Part shown: positions 53,470 to 63,684 of the stretch, piece by piece
Layout of the letters: every line of letters begins with the position of its first letter
How positions within the stretch are numbered: position 1 is the first letter of the stretch
NCBI GenBank assembly: GCA_017937095.1
Contig: JAGBEG010000014.1
Coordinates: 1-64,000, forward strand
Direction of reading: 5' to 3'
DNA: 64,000 nucleotides
Origin: Roseburia sp.
GTDB lineage: Bacteria; Bacillota; Clostridia; Lachnospirales; Lachnospiraceae
Program-made: the position numbers and the translations under genes
The notes under the pieces: generated by a model
What the model was told of the DNA's origin: nothing
The model's database searches: none
The model's input: the letters and a program-made list of their open reading frames with translations, nothing else

Positions 53470-55506
53470 TTAATTCATCTGTCTCTCCCAAAAAGCCACC
53501 GCATTGTCAAGCCAGCCTTCGGCAACGGTACCTTCGCCCAGACCGAAACCATGGGGAAGCCCGTCAAACACTTCTATCTCAGCATCCGTACCCTGTGCCT
53601 GTATCTGACGAATCCGTTTCTCCATGGTTCGATAAGAGGCGATTCCATCCCTTGTCCCGACACAATTATAGGTCGGCGGTTCCTCCCCGGTCACTTCGGA
53701 CAGCCCGGTGTACTGCATGATAACCGCTGCCGGACGGGGATATGCTTCTTCCCCAAAGCTCTCTGTTCCATAGGAGCCAAGCCATGCCGCCATCCGTCCC
53801 CCTGCGGAGCCTCCCCAGAGGGAGTAATCTGTCATATCGATCTGTAGTTCCTCTGCGTGTTCGTGGAGAAAGGCGATCGCTTTTGCCAGATCCTCACAGG
53901 CAGTCTGTGCGCCGGGACGATAAATCAGGGCAAAGGCATTGTAACCTTTTTTTGAGAGTTCCAGTGCGTGGGGAAAACTGTCCTGCATAGCGCCCACATA
54001 GACAAAGCCGCCGCCCGCATTACAGATTGCCACCTTCCCGTCCGGCTCTCCCCGGAAGAAAAACAGACCGGTATTTTCCTTCTGCGGATCTTCTGCTTTT
54101 TCTTCCTCGGTGTAAATATCATAGAAAACCGTATTTCCCGCAGCGGCGTTTTCGCCCAGGTAGTTCACGATTTCCACCGTTTTATCCGGATTGATGTAAG
54201 TATACCAGGTCAGAATATCGTCCACATTCTCCAGTGTCAGGTCGCTGCTGATCGTCTGGTCCACCGGAAACATCAGTCTGCCATATTGCCCAAACACCGG
54301 GTTATCCATCACATCCCGCACTCTGGTTTCTCTGGTCACGCCTGCGAAGCTGCCTCCGGCTTCCGGCAGTTTTGTAGCATCCGTCTTCCCGCCGAAAAAG
54401 TCCTGCAGGGCATAATAAAGGTATCTTTCGCAGGCATCCATATCATGCCGCCCACCTTGGATGATGGCATAGTGAAGATTCTCCGGCGTAAAGGTGCTGC
54501 GGGTAAACATCTCCTGTATCTGGCTGTCGGTCTGATCCCAGATAGGATCGTCTGTTCCGATACCCTGATAAATGCGGAAATCATCTTCCCCATAGCCGCC
54601 TTCGGCAAGCATATTTTCCAGATAATCCACCGTTTCCACCGGATAATACCGACCGCCGTAGGTTCCCATAATCCAGCAGTCGCCGCTCATGGGAACAAAA
54701 TTTTTGATATAGTCAAGGTTATAGATAAACTGATACCATGTGGTGACAGCCCCAAGGGAGAAGCCGCCGAAAGCCCTGTGTTCCCTGGAAGCCTCAAAGC
54801 CCTCCTCCGTCACATCCTCCGCATAAGTATGAAACCGGCTCTCTATGTACGGCATCAGATTTTCCCGCAGATCATTGTGGAATACGGACAATTCTTCTAC
54901 GGAACGGGAAAAACTCTGCGGCTGGTTCTCGGCATCAAATGTAGCGCTTACCACAATGACCGGCGGAATATCGCCGGATGCGATCAGATTGTCCAGGATA
55001 TTCACAAGATTGCTCCGGCCATCGCCCAGAAAATCATCCGCGGTCATCGTCCAGCCGTGCATCAGATAAAGGATGTCATACCGAATGTCCGTGTCATTTT
55101 CATCATATCCATATGGCAAATAGACAAAAGCAGGTTTTGTGATAGCAATATCGTCTCCGGTATAGTCCTTGCTTTCATAAGTTACCTGAATGACCTGCCC
55201 CGGCTGATCTGAATTTTCAAAATATGATGCCGGAATTGCTTCTAAATATTCTGTCTGTTCCTGCTCCATCTCTGATTCCGTGTCCTGTTCTTCTGTCTCT
55301 GTTGTTTCCTGTTCTGTCGCCTCTGCTGTTTCCTGTTCTGCTGCCTCTGCTGTTTTCTGTTCTTCCATATCGGCTGCGGTTTCCGAACTCTGACTGTCCG
55401 CCTGGGAACCGGCAGGCATACTCTTAAGACTGTCTGACTGCCCGCATGCAGTTACACAAAAGGCAAGCAGGCACAACAGAAAAAATGTTATAAAAACACG
55501 CTTCAT
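53470..55506 (-). CDS. surface lipoprotein with two hydrolase domains (esterase-D type plus alpha/beta hydrolase)
   Basis: The protein of about 678 residues has a lipobox (CVTAC, Cys at about 21). A Glu/Thr/Gln linker of about 55 residues with AEATEQET-like repeats follows. Next is a feruloyl-esterase-like domain (about 95-370) with nucleophile motif GGFSLGAV and a YLMHGW oxyanion strand. The second alpha/beta hydrolase domain (about 400-678) has nucleophile motif WGGSAGGR and a C-terminal PHGFGLG His. Each domain is usually a separate protein. The Met at 55506 has AAGGGA upstream. It follows an aldo/keto reductase gene by 23 bp. Confidence 0.88.
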   Translation of the reverse strand: MKRVFITFFLLCLLAFCVTACGQSDSLKSMPAGSQADSQSSETAADMEEQKTAEAAEQETAEATEQETTETEEQDTESEMEQEQTEYLEAIPASYFENSDQPGQVIQVTYESKDYTGDDIAITKPAFVYLPYGYDENDTDIRYDILYLMHGWTMTADDFLGDGRSNLVNILDNLIASGDIPPVIVVSATFDAENQPQSFSRSVEELSVFHNDLRENLMPYIESRFHTYAEDVTEEGFEASREHRAFGGFSLGAVTTWYQFIYNLDYIKNFVPMSGDCWIMGTYGGRYYPVETVDYLENMLAEGGYGEDDFRIYQGIGTDDPIWDQTDSQIQEMFTRSTFTPENLHYAIIQGGRHDMDACERYLYYALQDFFGGKTDATKLPEAGGSFAGVTRETRVRDVMDNPVFGQYGRLMFPVDQTISSDLTLENVDDILTWYTYINPDKTVEIVNYLGENAAAGNTVFYDIYTEEEKAEDPQKENTGLFFFRGEPDGKVAICNAGGGFVYVGAMQDSFPHALELSKKGYNAFALIYRPGAQTACEDLAKAIAFLHEHAEELQIDMTDYSLWGGSAGGRMAAWLGSYGTESFGEEAYPRPAAVIMQYTGLSEVTGEEPPTYNCVGTRDGIASYRTMEKRIRQIQAQGTDAEIEVFDGLPHGFGLGEGTVAEGWLDNAVAFWERQMN

Positions 55507-55529
55507 CCTGCAGTCCCTTCTACTTTCTT

Positions 55530-56387
55530 TCAATGCAGATTTAATACCAGCTTTACGAATGCCGGATCTGCATGATTTACAATCTCACTGTGTCCTAAAT
55601 CTTTTGCAGCAATCTTCGCCATCTCTTCCTCCGTCAGCATGAAGTCCCAGATGTCCATATTCTGTTCCATTCTATCCACATGAACAGACTTCGGAATAAT
55701 GGATACACCACGCTGTGCATTCCATTTCAGGGCTATCTGCGCCGCCGTTTTTCCATATTTTTGACCGATTGCGGTAAGCTCCGGGTCGGTAAAGATACCA
55801 TGTTTTCCTTCCGCCAGCGGTCCCCATGCCTGTGGAACAACACCGTATGCCTTCATATTTTCCAGTGCCTCTGCCTGCACAAAAAACGGATGCAGCTCCA
55901 CCTGATTGACTGCAGGGATTACCTCTGCCGTCTCACAGAGATTTGCAAGAATTGCCGGATAAAAATTTGCGACGCCGATTGCTTTCGTCAGCCCTTCTTT
56001 ATATGCCCTTGTGATGCCTCTGTACGCTGCAAAATAGTCCTTCATCGGCTGATGTAAAAGAATCAGATCCGCATATTCCATCTCCAGCTTTCCGAGGGAA
56101 GTCTTTACTGCCTGATACGCATCCTCTTCATTCCCCATGTCATTGACCCATACCTTCGTGGTAATAAACAGTTCTTCTCTGGTCGTCAGTCCGTCTTTGA
56201 TTGCTCTCGCAACGCCCTTTCCTACAGCCGCCTCATTTCCATACGCAGCCGCCGTATCCAGCAACCGGTATCCTGTCCGGATTGCATCGTATACCACCTG
56301 CTCGCACTGTGCGGCGTCCGGAATCTGAAACACACCAAAACCTTCCAGCGGCATCTCCACTCCATTGTTCAGTATTACTTTTTCCAT
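55530..56387 (-). CDS. aldo/keto reductase (AKR5-like, copy 2)
   Basis: The 285-residue reductase has the tetrad Asp/Tyr in DTAAAYGNE (about 44-52), Lys in TTKVWV and His in LLHQPM. The cofactor loop is IIPKSVHVDRM. It is a paralogue of the enzymes at 50659 and 60511. GGAGG precedes the ATG. It is the first gene of an operon with the two secreted hydrolases, so the reductase may act on products of their ester cleavage. That link is inference. Confidence 0.92.
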   Translation of the reverse strand: MEKVILNNGVEMPLEGFGVFQIPDAAQCEQVVYDAIRTGYRLLDTAAAYGNEAAVGKGVARAIKDGLTTREELFITTKVWVNDMGNEEDAYQAVKTSLGKLEMEYADLILLHQPMKDYFAAYRGITRAYKEGLTKAIGVANFYPAILANLCETAEVIPAVNQVELHPFFVQAEALENMKAYGVVPQAWGPLAEGKHGIFTDPELTAIGQKYGKTAAQIALKWNAQRGVSIIPKSVHVDRMEQNMDIWDFMLTEEEMAKIAAKDLGHSEIVNHADPAFVKLVLNLH

Positions 56388-56566
56388 TGATATATCCTCC
56401 TTTTCATTTGTCCCTTGTTTTCATATTGATTGTAAAGCGGGCATTGAAAAAAGTACAATGCCGAATCGGCAACGTAGTATAACCTGCGTGTATACTGCGT
56501 GAGCAAATGACAGTTTTCTCAAATGTCAGCAGGGACTTTTTCCATGCAGCCGGATCTATCAACGCC

Positions 56567-57555
56567 CTATTTGCTGCTATGCCCGCCGAAAACCTCAAAA
56601 TTCATCGTATCCAGCCTGGAATCAATCCTGGCAATCTCATCCTCTGTCAGAATAATATTGCCCGACTCGAAGTTTTCTTTGAGCCGTTCCGGCTTGCGTG
56701 AGCCGGGAATCGGCACAATATAAGGCTTTTTTTTATCATCCACGCAAGGGATAACTGCCCCAGCGTTGCGTTTTTCTCCGCTGCCATCTGGGTCAGCATA
56801 TCCAGAAGCTCCTTTGCTTTCGCAAAGCCCTCCTTGGTATACTGCGGCATGGCAGCACGATAATCCTGATTTCCCTCAAATTCCGTGTCCGGTGTGTATT
56901 TCCCTGTGAGAAAGCCGTTTGCTATAGGAGAAAACGCAACGTAGGCGACATTCAGTTCTTCACATACAGGGAAAATCGTTTCATGCCACCTTGCCATCAT
57001 GGAATACCGATTCTCAATCGCAGTAACCGGGCAGACGGCATCTGCCCTCCGCAGATATTCTTCCGTCGCTTCGGAAATGCCCCAGCAGCGGATTTTTCCC
57101 TCCTTTATCAGTTCCGCCATGGTTTCGGCGACTGTTTCCGGCTCTACTTTCGGGTCAATCCTATGCTGGTAATACAGGTCAATGTAGTCTGTCCCCAGCT
57201 TTTTCAAGCTGCCTTCCACGCTCCGCCGGATCGTTTCCGGGCTGCTGTCCGTTTTGAGGGAGCGGTCAGCATTATGGCTGACGCCCATTTTCGTAGCGAT
57301 TACCACTTTATCCCGAATCCCCTTTACCGCTTCCCCCACAAGTTCCTCATTGTAGGAGATTGTACCATCGGGGCTGGTGCCGTAATAGGCTTCCGCCGTA
57401 TCAAAAAAGTCATATCCGATTTCGCAGGCTTCCCGAAGTGTTCTGACCGCTACGCCTTTTTCTGTAGGGGCACCATACGCATGGCTGAATCCCATGCACC
57501 CCAGACCAACGGGATTAATATAGAGTTCACTGTTTCCGAGTTTTCTTTTTTTCAT
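56567..57555 (-). pseudogene. aldo/keto reductase with frameshift in a poly-A run
   Basis: The open frame from 57555 matches an aldo/keto reductase (GLGCMGFSHAYG near the start, FDTAEAYYG, TKMG, YYQHR). It loses family similarity after the AWMIKK segment and ends at 56647 with an unrelated tail. Directly at that point is an A8 run (T8 at 56727-56734 on the plus strand). Reading with one more A restores KPYIVPIPGSRKPERLKENF and continues to a proper stop at 56567. So it is a one-base deletion or a sequencing error. The start has AGGAG nine bases upstream. Confidence 0.85.
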
Positions 57556-57707
57556 TTCCAATCTCTCCTTCCTCATTTCAACCGGTCTGTCTCGCATTCT
57601 TCGCCAGATAGTTCAGGCAGAGTCCGACTGTGTAAACAAAGACGCCGGAATTGTATTTCTGAACCTCAAAACCAGATTTTCCCCGGATTGAAAGCTCACG
57701 GCATTTC

Positions 57708-58877
57708 TCAGTAGCATTCCCGGAAAATCTTCAGGATCTCTTCATGGGTCATCTTCCTGTAGCCGCCGGACGCGAGATTGCAGGAATCCGCAATCGCTTT
57801 CAGATCGGTGGTTTCATCCACCCCAAGTTCCCGCAGGGTGGCGGGCAGACCAATCTCCCGGATAAACTTTGCCAACTCCTCCACGCCCTCGCGCGCCAGC
57901 GCTTCGCTGCTCTTCCCCTCGGGGGAGATGCCCCAGACATTCACGGCGAACCGCTCAAATTTGGCAAGCCCATCCTTGTAAATATGCCGGTAATAAACCG
58001 GGTGCAGCACCGCCAGCCCAGCGCCGTGGTTGCAGTTTGTGTACGCGCCAAGCTGATGCTCCATCTGGTGACACTCAAAGTCCATCCGTTTGCCCAGCTT
58101 GATGATGCGGTTTTCCGCCATTGCAGACTCCCACATCAGGTTACTCCTTGCGGTGTAGTCCTGCGGGTCCCGGATCGCCGCCCGCAGATCGCGGATCACG
58201 CCCCGCATAAGAGCCTCCGAAATGTCATCCGACACATTTCCCTCATCCGGCTCGCTAAAATAGGTCTCCATAATGTGGGACAGAATATCAAATCCGCCGG
58301 ATACCATCTGTTCTTTCGGGACACTGTAAGTATACGTGGGGTCCATCAGCGCAAATTTCGCGTTGCACTTAGGATAGTCCCGTCCGGTCTTGATTTTCAG
58401 CTCCTCATTGGTAATCACCGCGCCGCCATTCATTTCGCTGCCGGTACCTGCCACCGTGACGATCACGCCCAGCGGAAGCGGTTCAAAATCGATCACGCCG
58501 GGTCTTGCCCAGAAATCCTTCCAGATGTCACCGTCATAGACCGCCGCCATCGAAATCGCCTTGCAGCAGTCCATAACGCTGCCGCCTCCTACGCCAAGAA
58601 TCAGATCCACCTTGTTTTCCCGCGCCGCCTTCGCTCCCTCCAGCACTTTGGCATAGGTGGGGTTTGCTCCAATGCCGGAAAATTCGATTACCTTCTGCCC
58701 GGCTTTTTGCAGGCATGCCATTACCTCATCGTAGACGCCGTTGCGCTTAATGGAGCCGCCGCCGTAGGCAAGCATGACCGTCTGACCATAATGGCGGGAA
58801 AGACAGGTCAGATATTCCCTGACACACCCCTTTCCAAAATAGGTTTTCGTTCCATTTTCAAAAATAAAGTTATTCAC
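57708..58877 (-). CDS. iron-containing alcohol dehydrogenase (YqhD/BDH type)
   Basis: The 389-residue enzyme reduces aldehydes to alcohols with NAD(P)H. It has the nucleotide motif LAYGGGSIKRNG (about 36-47) and GGGSVMD (about 97-103). The metal-binding residues lie in GGFDILSHIMETYF (His), DFECHQMEHQLG and NCNHGAGLAVLHP. The start is a GTG at 58877 with GGAGG eight bases upstream. It is 152 bp upstream of the frameshifted reductase, in the same direction, and both fit an aldehyde-detoxification theme. Confidence 0.94.
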   Translation of the reverse strand: MNNFIFENGTKTYFGKGCVREYLTCLSRHYGQTVMLAYGGGSIKRNGVYDEVMACLQKAGQKVIEFSGIGANPTYAKVLEGAKAARENKVDLILGVGGGSVMDCCKAISMAAVYDGDIWKDFWARPGVIDFEPLPLGVIVTVAGTGSEMNGGAVITNEELKIKTGRDYPKCNAKFALMDPTYTYSVPKEQMVSGGFDILSHIMETYFSEPDEGNVSDDISEALMRGVIRDLRAAIRDPQDYTARSNLMWESAMAENRIIKLGKRMDFECHQMEHQLGAYTNCNHGAGLAVLHPVYYRHIYKDGLAKFERFAVNVWGISPEGKSSEALAREGVEELAKFIREIGLPATLRELGVDETTDLKAIADSCNLASGGYRKMTHEEILKIFRECY

Positions 58878-58931
58878 GCTCTTCCCCTCCTGTCAGGCAG
58901 TTTCCCCTGTCTCATTTGTTTCCTTTATTGT

Positions 58932-58964
58932 AAAAAAATCGAGACTCCTGTGGAAGTCTCGATT
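58932..58964 (-). terminator. terminator of the macrodomain gene
   Basis: On the minus strand AATCGAGACT (58964-58955) pairs perfectly with AGTCTCGATT (58946-58937) over an eight-base loop, followed by a run of seven T. It lies 55 bp after the macrodomain stop. Confidence 0.93.
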
Positions 58965-59019
58965 CGTTCATTCGTTTATACCTAAAGGTTATATCTACTA
59001 TATTTTAAATCCTTCTATA

Positions 59020-59793
59020 CTATCCGAGCAGCTTTCTATAAATGTCCCTGTCAATATCTTTGAAAACATTGAATATCACTTTTTTTACGCTTGATTTCTG
59101 CTCCAGAAATTTTTTTACCGTGTCAACTGCGATCTCCGCCGCCCGGTCATTCGGAAAATGAAATTCTCCTGTTGATATACAGCAGAACGCCACGCTCTCC
59201 AATTCATATTCAGCGGCAAGCTCCAGACACGACCTGTAGCATGATGCAAGCAGCTCACAATCTCTGTCTGTCACACGTCCGCTTATAATCGGTCCCACTG
59301 TATGCAGTATGTATCTGCATGGAAGATTATACGCAGATGTAAGCTTTGCTTTTCCCGTTGGTTCTTCATATCCCTGCTTTCTCATAAGCTCCGAACATTC
59401 AAGCCTTAGCTGTATTCCTGCAAATGTGTGTATACAATTATCTATACATTTGTGGTTCGGTACATAGCAGCCTGTCATACCACTGTTTGCGGCGTTAACT
59501 ATTGCATCACAGCGCAGTGAAGTGATATCTCCCTGCCAGATATAAAGACCATTCTGTACAGGTACGAGAGTGTCAACATCCGTTATCTGCTTATTTTCTG
59601 TTTCTTCCTGAAGGTAAGAATCCTGTATATCCAGAAATTCCCTGCTGATATCATGAGGCATACGAACATTCATGAGTCCCCGCAATAATTGCCTCTGTTC
59701 TGCGGCATCCGCCGGAATCTTCACATCCTGATATACCGCATTTTCCTTCAACAGCTCCTGTATCAAAAAGATTCGTTTTTCGCTCTGATTCAT
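59020..59793 (-). CDS. zinc-type macrodomain protein, predicted ADP-ribosyl hydrolase
   Basis: The protein of about 257 residues has a helical N-terminal part (1-75) and a macrodomain (about 83-257). ADP-ribose-binding motifs are GDITSLRCDAIVNAAN (about 87-102) and HTVGPI later. The GCYVPNHKCIDN segment keeps the His and Cys used as zinc ligands in this macrodomain class, which removes ADP-ribose from proteins. In other Firmicutes this class sits with a sirtuin and lipoate genes; neither is here. The Met at 59793 has GGAGG eight bases upstream. It has its own promoter with Rrf2-type operators. Confidence 0.9.
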   Translation of the reverse strand: MNQSEKRIFLIQELLKENAVYQDVKIPADAAEQRQLLRGLMNVRMPHDISREFLDIQDSYLQEETENKQITDVDTLVPVQNGLYIWQGDITSLRCDAIVNAANSGMTGCYVPNHKCIDNCIHTFAGIQLRLECSELMRKQGYEEPTGKAKLTSAYNLPCRYILHTVGPIISGRVTDRDCELLASCYRSCLELAAEYELESVAFCCISTGEFHFPNDRAAEIAVDTVKKFLEQKSSVKKVIFNVFKDIDRDIYRKLLG

Positions 59794-59841
59794 GTCGACC
59801 GCCTCCAATGTTTTTATCTGCATTTTACAATCGCTCTTTGT

Positions 59842-59902
59842 TGTAACCATATTTGTTACATTGATAATATATCATGCGTCAGTTGTAATGTCAATAGTTA
59901 CA
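59842..59902 (-). promoter_or_regulatory. macrodomain promoter with two Rrf2-type operators
   Basis: The minus-strand promoter has TTGACA (59894-59889), a 17-bp spacer and TATATT (59871-59866). Two 19-bp sites TGTAA-N9-TTACA lie at 59884-59902, over the -35, and at 59842-59860, downstream of the -10. Their centres are 42 bp apart, close to four helical turns. The first matches the site before the Rrf2 gene. Confidence 0.8.
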
Positions 59903-59964
59903 TCAAAAATTCAAAAAAATATCAGGCACTGCGTTTTATCCTGCAAATGCCTGATGTTCTGTGT

Positions 59965-60411
59965 TTAACACGTCTGTGTTTTGTTCAGATATTTTTCCAG
60001 ATCTTCTGTTACATCCGCTAATGTGATGGAAGATAATTCATTCTCCATCGCCTGCTGTACCCGCCTTAACTTGTCGTCAAGTATGTTGTGAATGTTTCTC
60101 CCTACAGGACACTTATCGTTCGGATTCTCATGAAAATGGAACAGTTCTCCGTCTTCCACGCATTCTACTGCTTTGTAAATATCCAAAAAGGTAATCTCAT
60201 TCAGCGGTCTGCCAACAGATGCTCCGCCAGAACCTCTGGCAACTTCTACAAGTCCCGCGTTCTTTAGCTGCCCAAGCAGCCTTCTTATGATCACCGGATT
60301 CACATTCGTACTGGATGCCAGAAACTCACTCGTCACTTTATAGTCATTCTGAAATGTATCAATACATGTGATAATGTGTACTGCCAATGTAAATCTGCTT
60401 GAAATCTGCAT
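59965..60411 (-). CDS. Rrf2-family transcription regulator
   Basis: The 148-residue regulator has the Rrf2 winged helix (about 1-65; QISSRFTLAVHII, then SSTNVNPVIIRRLLGQLKNAGLV) and the GSGGASVGRPL wing. The C-terminal part has single Cys residues (ECVEDG and DKCPVG) but not the three-Cys cluster site of IscR or NsrR, so a YwnA/CymR-like mode is more likely. GAGG lies eight bases before the ATG. Its promoter and that of the downstream macrodomain gene share an operator, so it probably controls both. Confidence 0.92.
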   Translation of the reverse strand: MQISSRFTLAVHIITCIDTFQNDYKVTSEFLASSTNVNPVIIRRLLGQLKNAGLVEVARGSGGASVGRPLNEITFLDIYKAVECVEDGELFHFHENPNDKCPVGRNIHNILDDKLRRVQQAMENELSSITLADVTEDLEKYLNKTQTC

Positions 60412-60436
60412 AATCTCTACCTCGCTTTTGCAGATT

Positions 60437-60473
60437 ATTATAAATGCGGTTCATTGTACTGTCAATGGTTACA
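60437..60473 (-). promoter_or_regulatory. Rrf2 promoter with operator over the -35
   Basis: The minus strand has TTGACA (60465-60460), a 17-bp spacer and TATAAT (60442-60437). The site TGTAC-N9-TTACA at 60455-60473 spans the -35, in the same position as in the macrodomain promoter. This points to negative autoregulation. Confidence 0.8.
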
Positions 60474-60510
60474 ACAGAATTTATTTTTATGGCATACATC
60501 CACTTTCTCG

Positions 60511-61547
<1,037 letters not shown>

Positions 61548-61565
61548 AAGACATTGGAGGATTTT

Positions 61566-62435
61566 ATGGATATTACGCAACTGCAGTATTTTAAGATGAT
61601 CGCCGAGACAGGCTCGCTTACGAAAGCCGCGAAACTGCTGCATATTTCCCAGCCTGCCATGAGCACCATGCTCAGAAAATTCGAAGAAGAATTGCATGTG
61701 GAATTATTCGACAGAAGCCCGAACCGGATTCACCTGAACCAGACCGGAGAGCTTGCACTGGTGCATGTCAATCATATCCTGCGGAGCGTCGAGCAGATGC
61801 AAGCCGACCTTCTCAGCGCCGCCCAGCAAAATCTGACGCTCTCAATCGCCTTTTGCGATCCGGGCGTCCGCTGGTTCTGTGTTCCGCGCTTCTCTCTGGC
61901 TCATCCCGAAATTCAGGTGAAGGATGACCTATATGAAGGCGGGGAAGCTGCAAGGCTGCTGACAGAACGGGTCTACGATCTGACGGTAACGCCGGAACCG
62001 GTGTCAGGCGACCACATCCAAAGCGTCTCCTTTTTGCGGGATCAGGTGTACCTTTCCGTTCCCGCAGACAGTCCGCTGCTGGGACGGGAAAGTATTTCTT
62101 TGCGGGATATCCCTGCCCAGCCCCTGCTTTATCCGCAGATCGGGGGATATTTCCTCGCGCAGATGGAAAAGGTGATTGCTGAGGACAACTTACCGATTAC
62201 GCTGATCAAAAACAACTACAACATTACGCAGTACATGATCCGCACCACCAATTTCCTTGCCACCATTTCGACCTTGTCGATGGATTTAAGAAATGACGGA
62301 ACACACCGGGCGCTGATTCCAATGAGCGATCCGGAGCTAAATGTTGTCTACCACATCTCTTTTCTGAAATCCAACCGCGAAAAAGTGGGGAATTTTCTTA
62401 AATGGGGCAAGTCTACACTTGTAGCTCCGTCTTAA
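61566..62435 (+). CDS. LysR-family regulator (D)
   Basis: A LysR-type regulator of about 289 residues with a winged helix (about 1-60; SLTKAAKLLHISQPAMSTML) and an effector domain (about 85-285). It is similar to LysR (C) at 51631, including an LNQTGELA segment. The Met at 61566 has GGAGG five bases upstream. It is divergent from aldo/keto reductase copy 3, which is its likely target. Confidence 0.9.
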   Translation: MDITQLQYFKMIAETGSLTKAAKLLHISQPAMSTMLRKFEEELHVELFDRSPNRIHLNQTGELALVHVNHILRSVEQMQADLLSAAQQNLTLSIAFCDPGVRWFCVPRFSLAHPEIQVKDDLYEGGEAARLLTERVYDLTVTPEPVSGDHIQSVSFLRDQVYLSVPADSPLLGRESISLRDIPAQPLLYPQIGGYFLAQMEKVIAEDNLPITLIKNNYNITQYMIRTTNFLATISTLSMDLRNDGTHRALIPMSDPELNVVYHISFLKSNREKVGNFLKWGKSTLVAPS

Positions 62436-62476
62436 GCGCCCGTTTCGCCCCGCTCGCGTTTAGATGCCCAATAAGA

Positions 62477-63511
62477 TTATCGCGTTTGTTCTTCTATATG
62501 ATTAATTCGGATACGTTCTTCCTTTGATAAACGCCATCCTGCGACGCCTGCATTGTCATCCGCCTGCTTTATACTTTTGATTCCCGGTATAGGCAGAATA
62601 TGTATATCGTCAGCAGAAAGCAACCAGTTTAATGCCACCTGCGCAATTGATTTGTCATGGCATTTCGCTATTTCATCCATCACAGCCATCAGCGGCTCCA
62701 TTCTTTTAACGTCAACTTCTCTGGGTTTGGAAAACAGCCTCCGTATAAATGGAACATTATCGTTGCGTTCTTTTGTTAAATCGAGATGTCCAAAATACGA
62801 AGTCACAATATATTGCAGGGGAACTTTTCTATCCCCCGAGCGGTATTTTCCTGTCAATGTTCCTTCCGCCAGCGGCGCATACGGAATCAGCGTAATGCCA
62901 AGTTCACGGCAAACATCCATTATCCCATTGCTTTCCGGATAGCGTCGGATAACGTTGTACCCCGCCATGACAGTAGCCAGCGGAATATTATGATTTTTTA
63001 ACGCTTTATACGCTTCTTCTATCTGCACTTTTGAAAAATTGCAGACGCCAACAGCCCGTACCTTTCCCTCTTTTACGGCTTGCGCCATTACATCCATGTA
63101 CTCTGAGATTCTTCCGTTTCTGGGCGGCATATGAACCTGATACAAATCAATACAGTCCACGCCAAGCCTTTCAAGGCTTCCATCCAATGCTTCCATTAAT
63201 GCGGCAGGGTCTTCCTTTGACACATTTTTTCTTTTTTGGGTGAGAGGATTCATCCGGGACGGCGGCGCGAATTTCGTGGCAATTTTGACTTTCCGACCAT
63301 CCTTTTTCATAAACTCCCCAAGCAATTTCTCTGAGGTTCCGTTCCCATATATTTCAGCGGTATCAAAAAAGTCCAGACCATTATCAATACATTTTTGATA
63401 AGTTTTGAATAAATCATCTTTTGATAAGTTCCTGTTGGGCAGCCATAACATTGTTCCTACGCCGATAGAAGATACAGATATATCCGTTTTTCCTAATTTA
63501 CAATATTCCAT
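62477..63511 (-). CDS. aldo/keto reductase, AKR superfamily (longer type)
   Basis: The 344-residue reductase is of the longer, YajO/AKR11-13-like type. It has GVGTMLWLPN near the start, the tetrad Asp/Tyr in FDTAEIYGNG (about 50-59), Lys in ATKFAPP and His in QVHMPPRNG (about 128). The C-terminal cofactor segment is HILPIPGIKSIKQ. AAGGAG lies upstream of the ATG at 63511. It is divergent from a TetR-type gene at the window edge. Confidence 0.92.
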   Translation of the reverse strand: MEYCKLGKTDISVSSIGVGTMLWLPNRNLSKDDLFKTYQKCIDNGLDFFDTAEIYGNGTSEKLLGEFMKKDGRKVKIATKFAPPSRMNPLTQKRKNVSKEDPAALMEALDGSLERLGVDCIDLYQVHMPPRNGRISEYMDVMAQAVKEGKVRAVGVCNFSKVQIEEAYKALKNHNIPLATVMAGYNVIRRYPESNGIMDVCRELGITLIPYAPLAEGTLTGKYRSGDRKVPLQYIVTSYFGHLDLTKERNDNVPFIRRLFSKPREVDVKRMEPLMAVMDEIAKCHDKSIAQVALNWLLSADDIHILPIPGIKSIKQADDNAGVAGWRLSKEERIRINHIEEQTR

Positions 63512-63684
63512 TTGCAGACTCCTTTATTTACACAAATTTCTTGCGTTTCTATTGATTTTAACTCTGTTCTAAGTTAGCATTATATATACCAGATGTTTAT
63601 TTTACAACCATCCATCTAAGATAAATTGGTTATTAAATCAACACCACAGAATAAAATGTTGTATTTTTAGGGGATATCACGATT

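Noticed and set aside
53968-55212. Long open frame on the plus strand, antisense to the double-hydrolase gene
   Set aside because: It is fully opposite a well-supported gene, has no ribosome site or family features, and its composition follows the codon pattern of the sense gene.
57744-58985. Long open frame on the plus strand, antisense to the iron alcohol dehydrogenase
   Set aside because: It is a mirror of a clear enzyme gene. The length comes from codon bias on the other strand.
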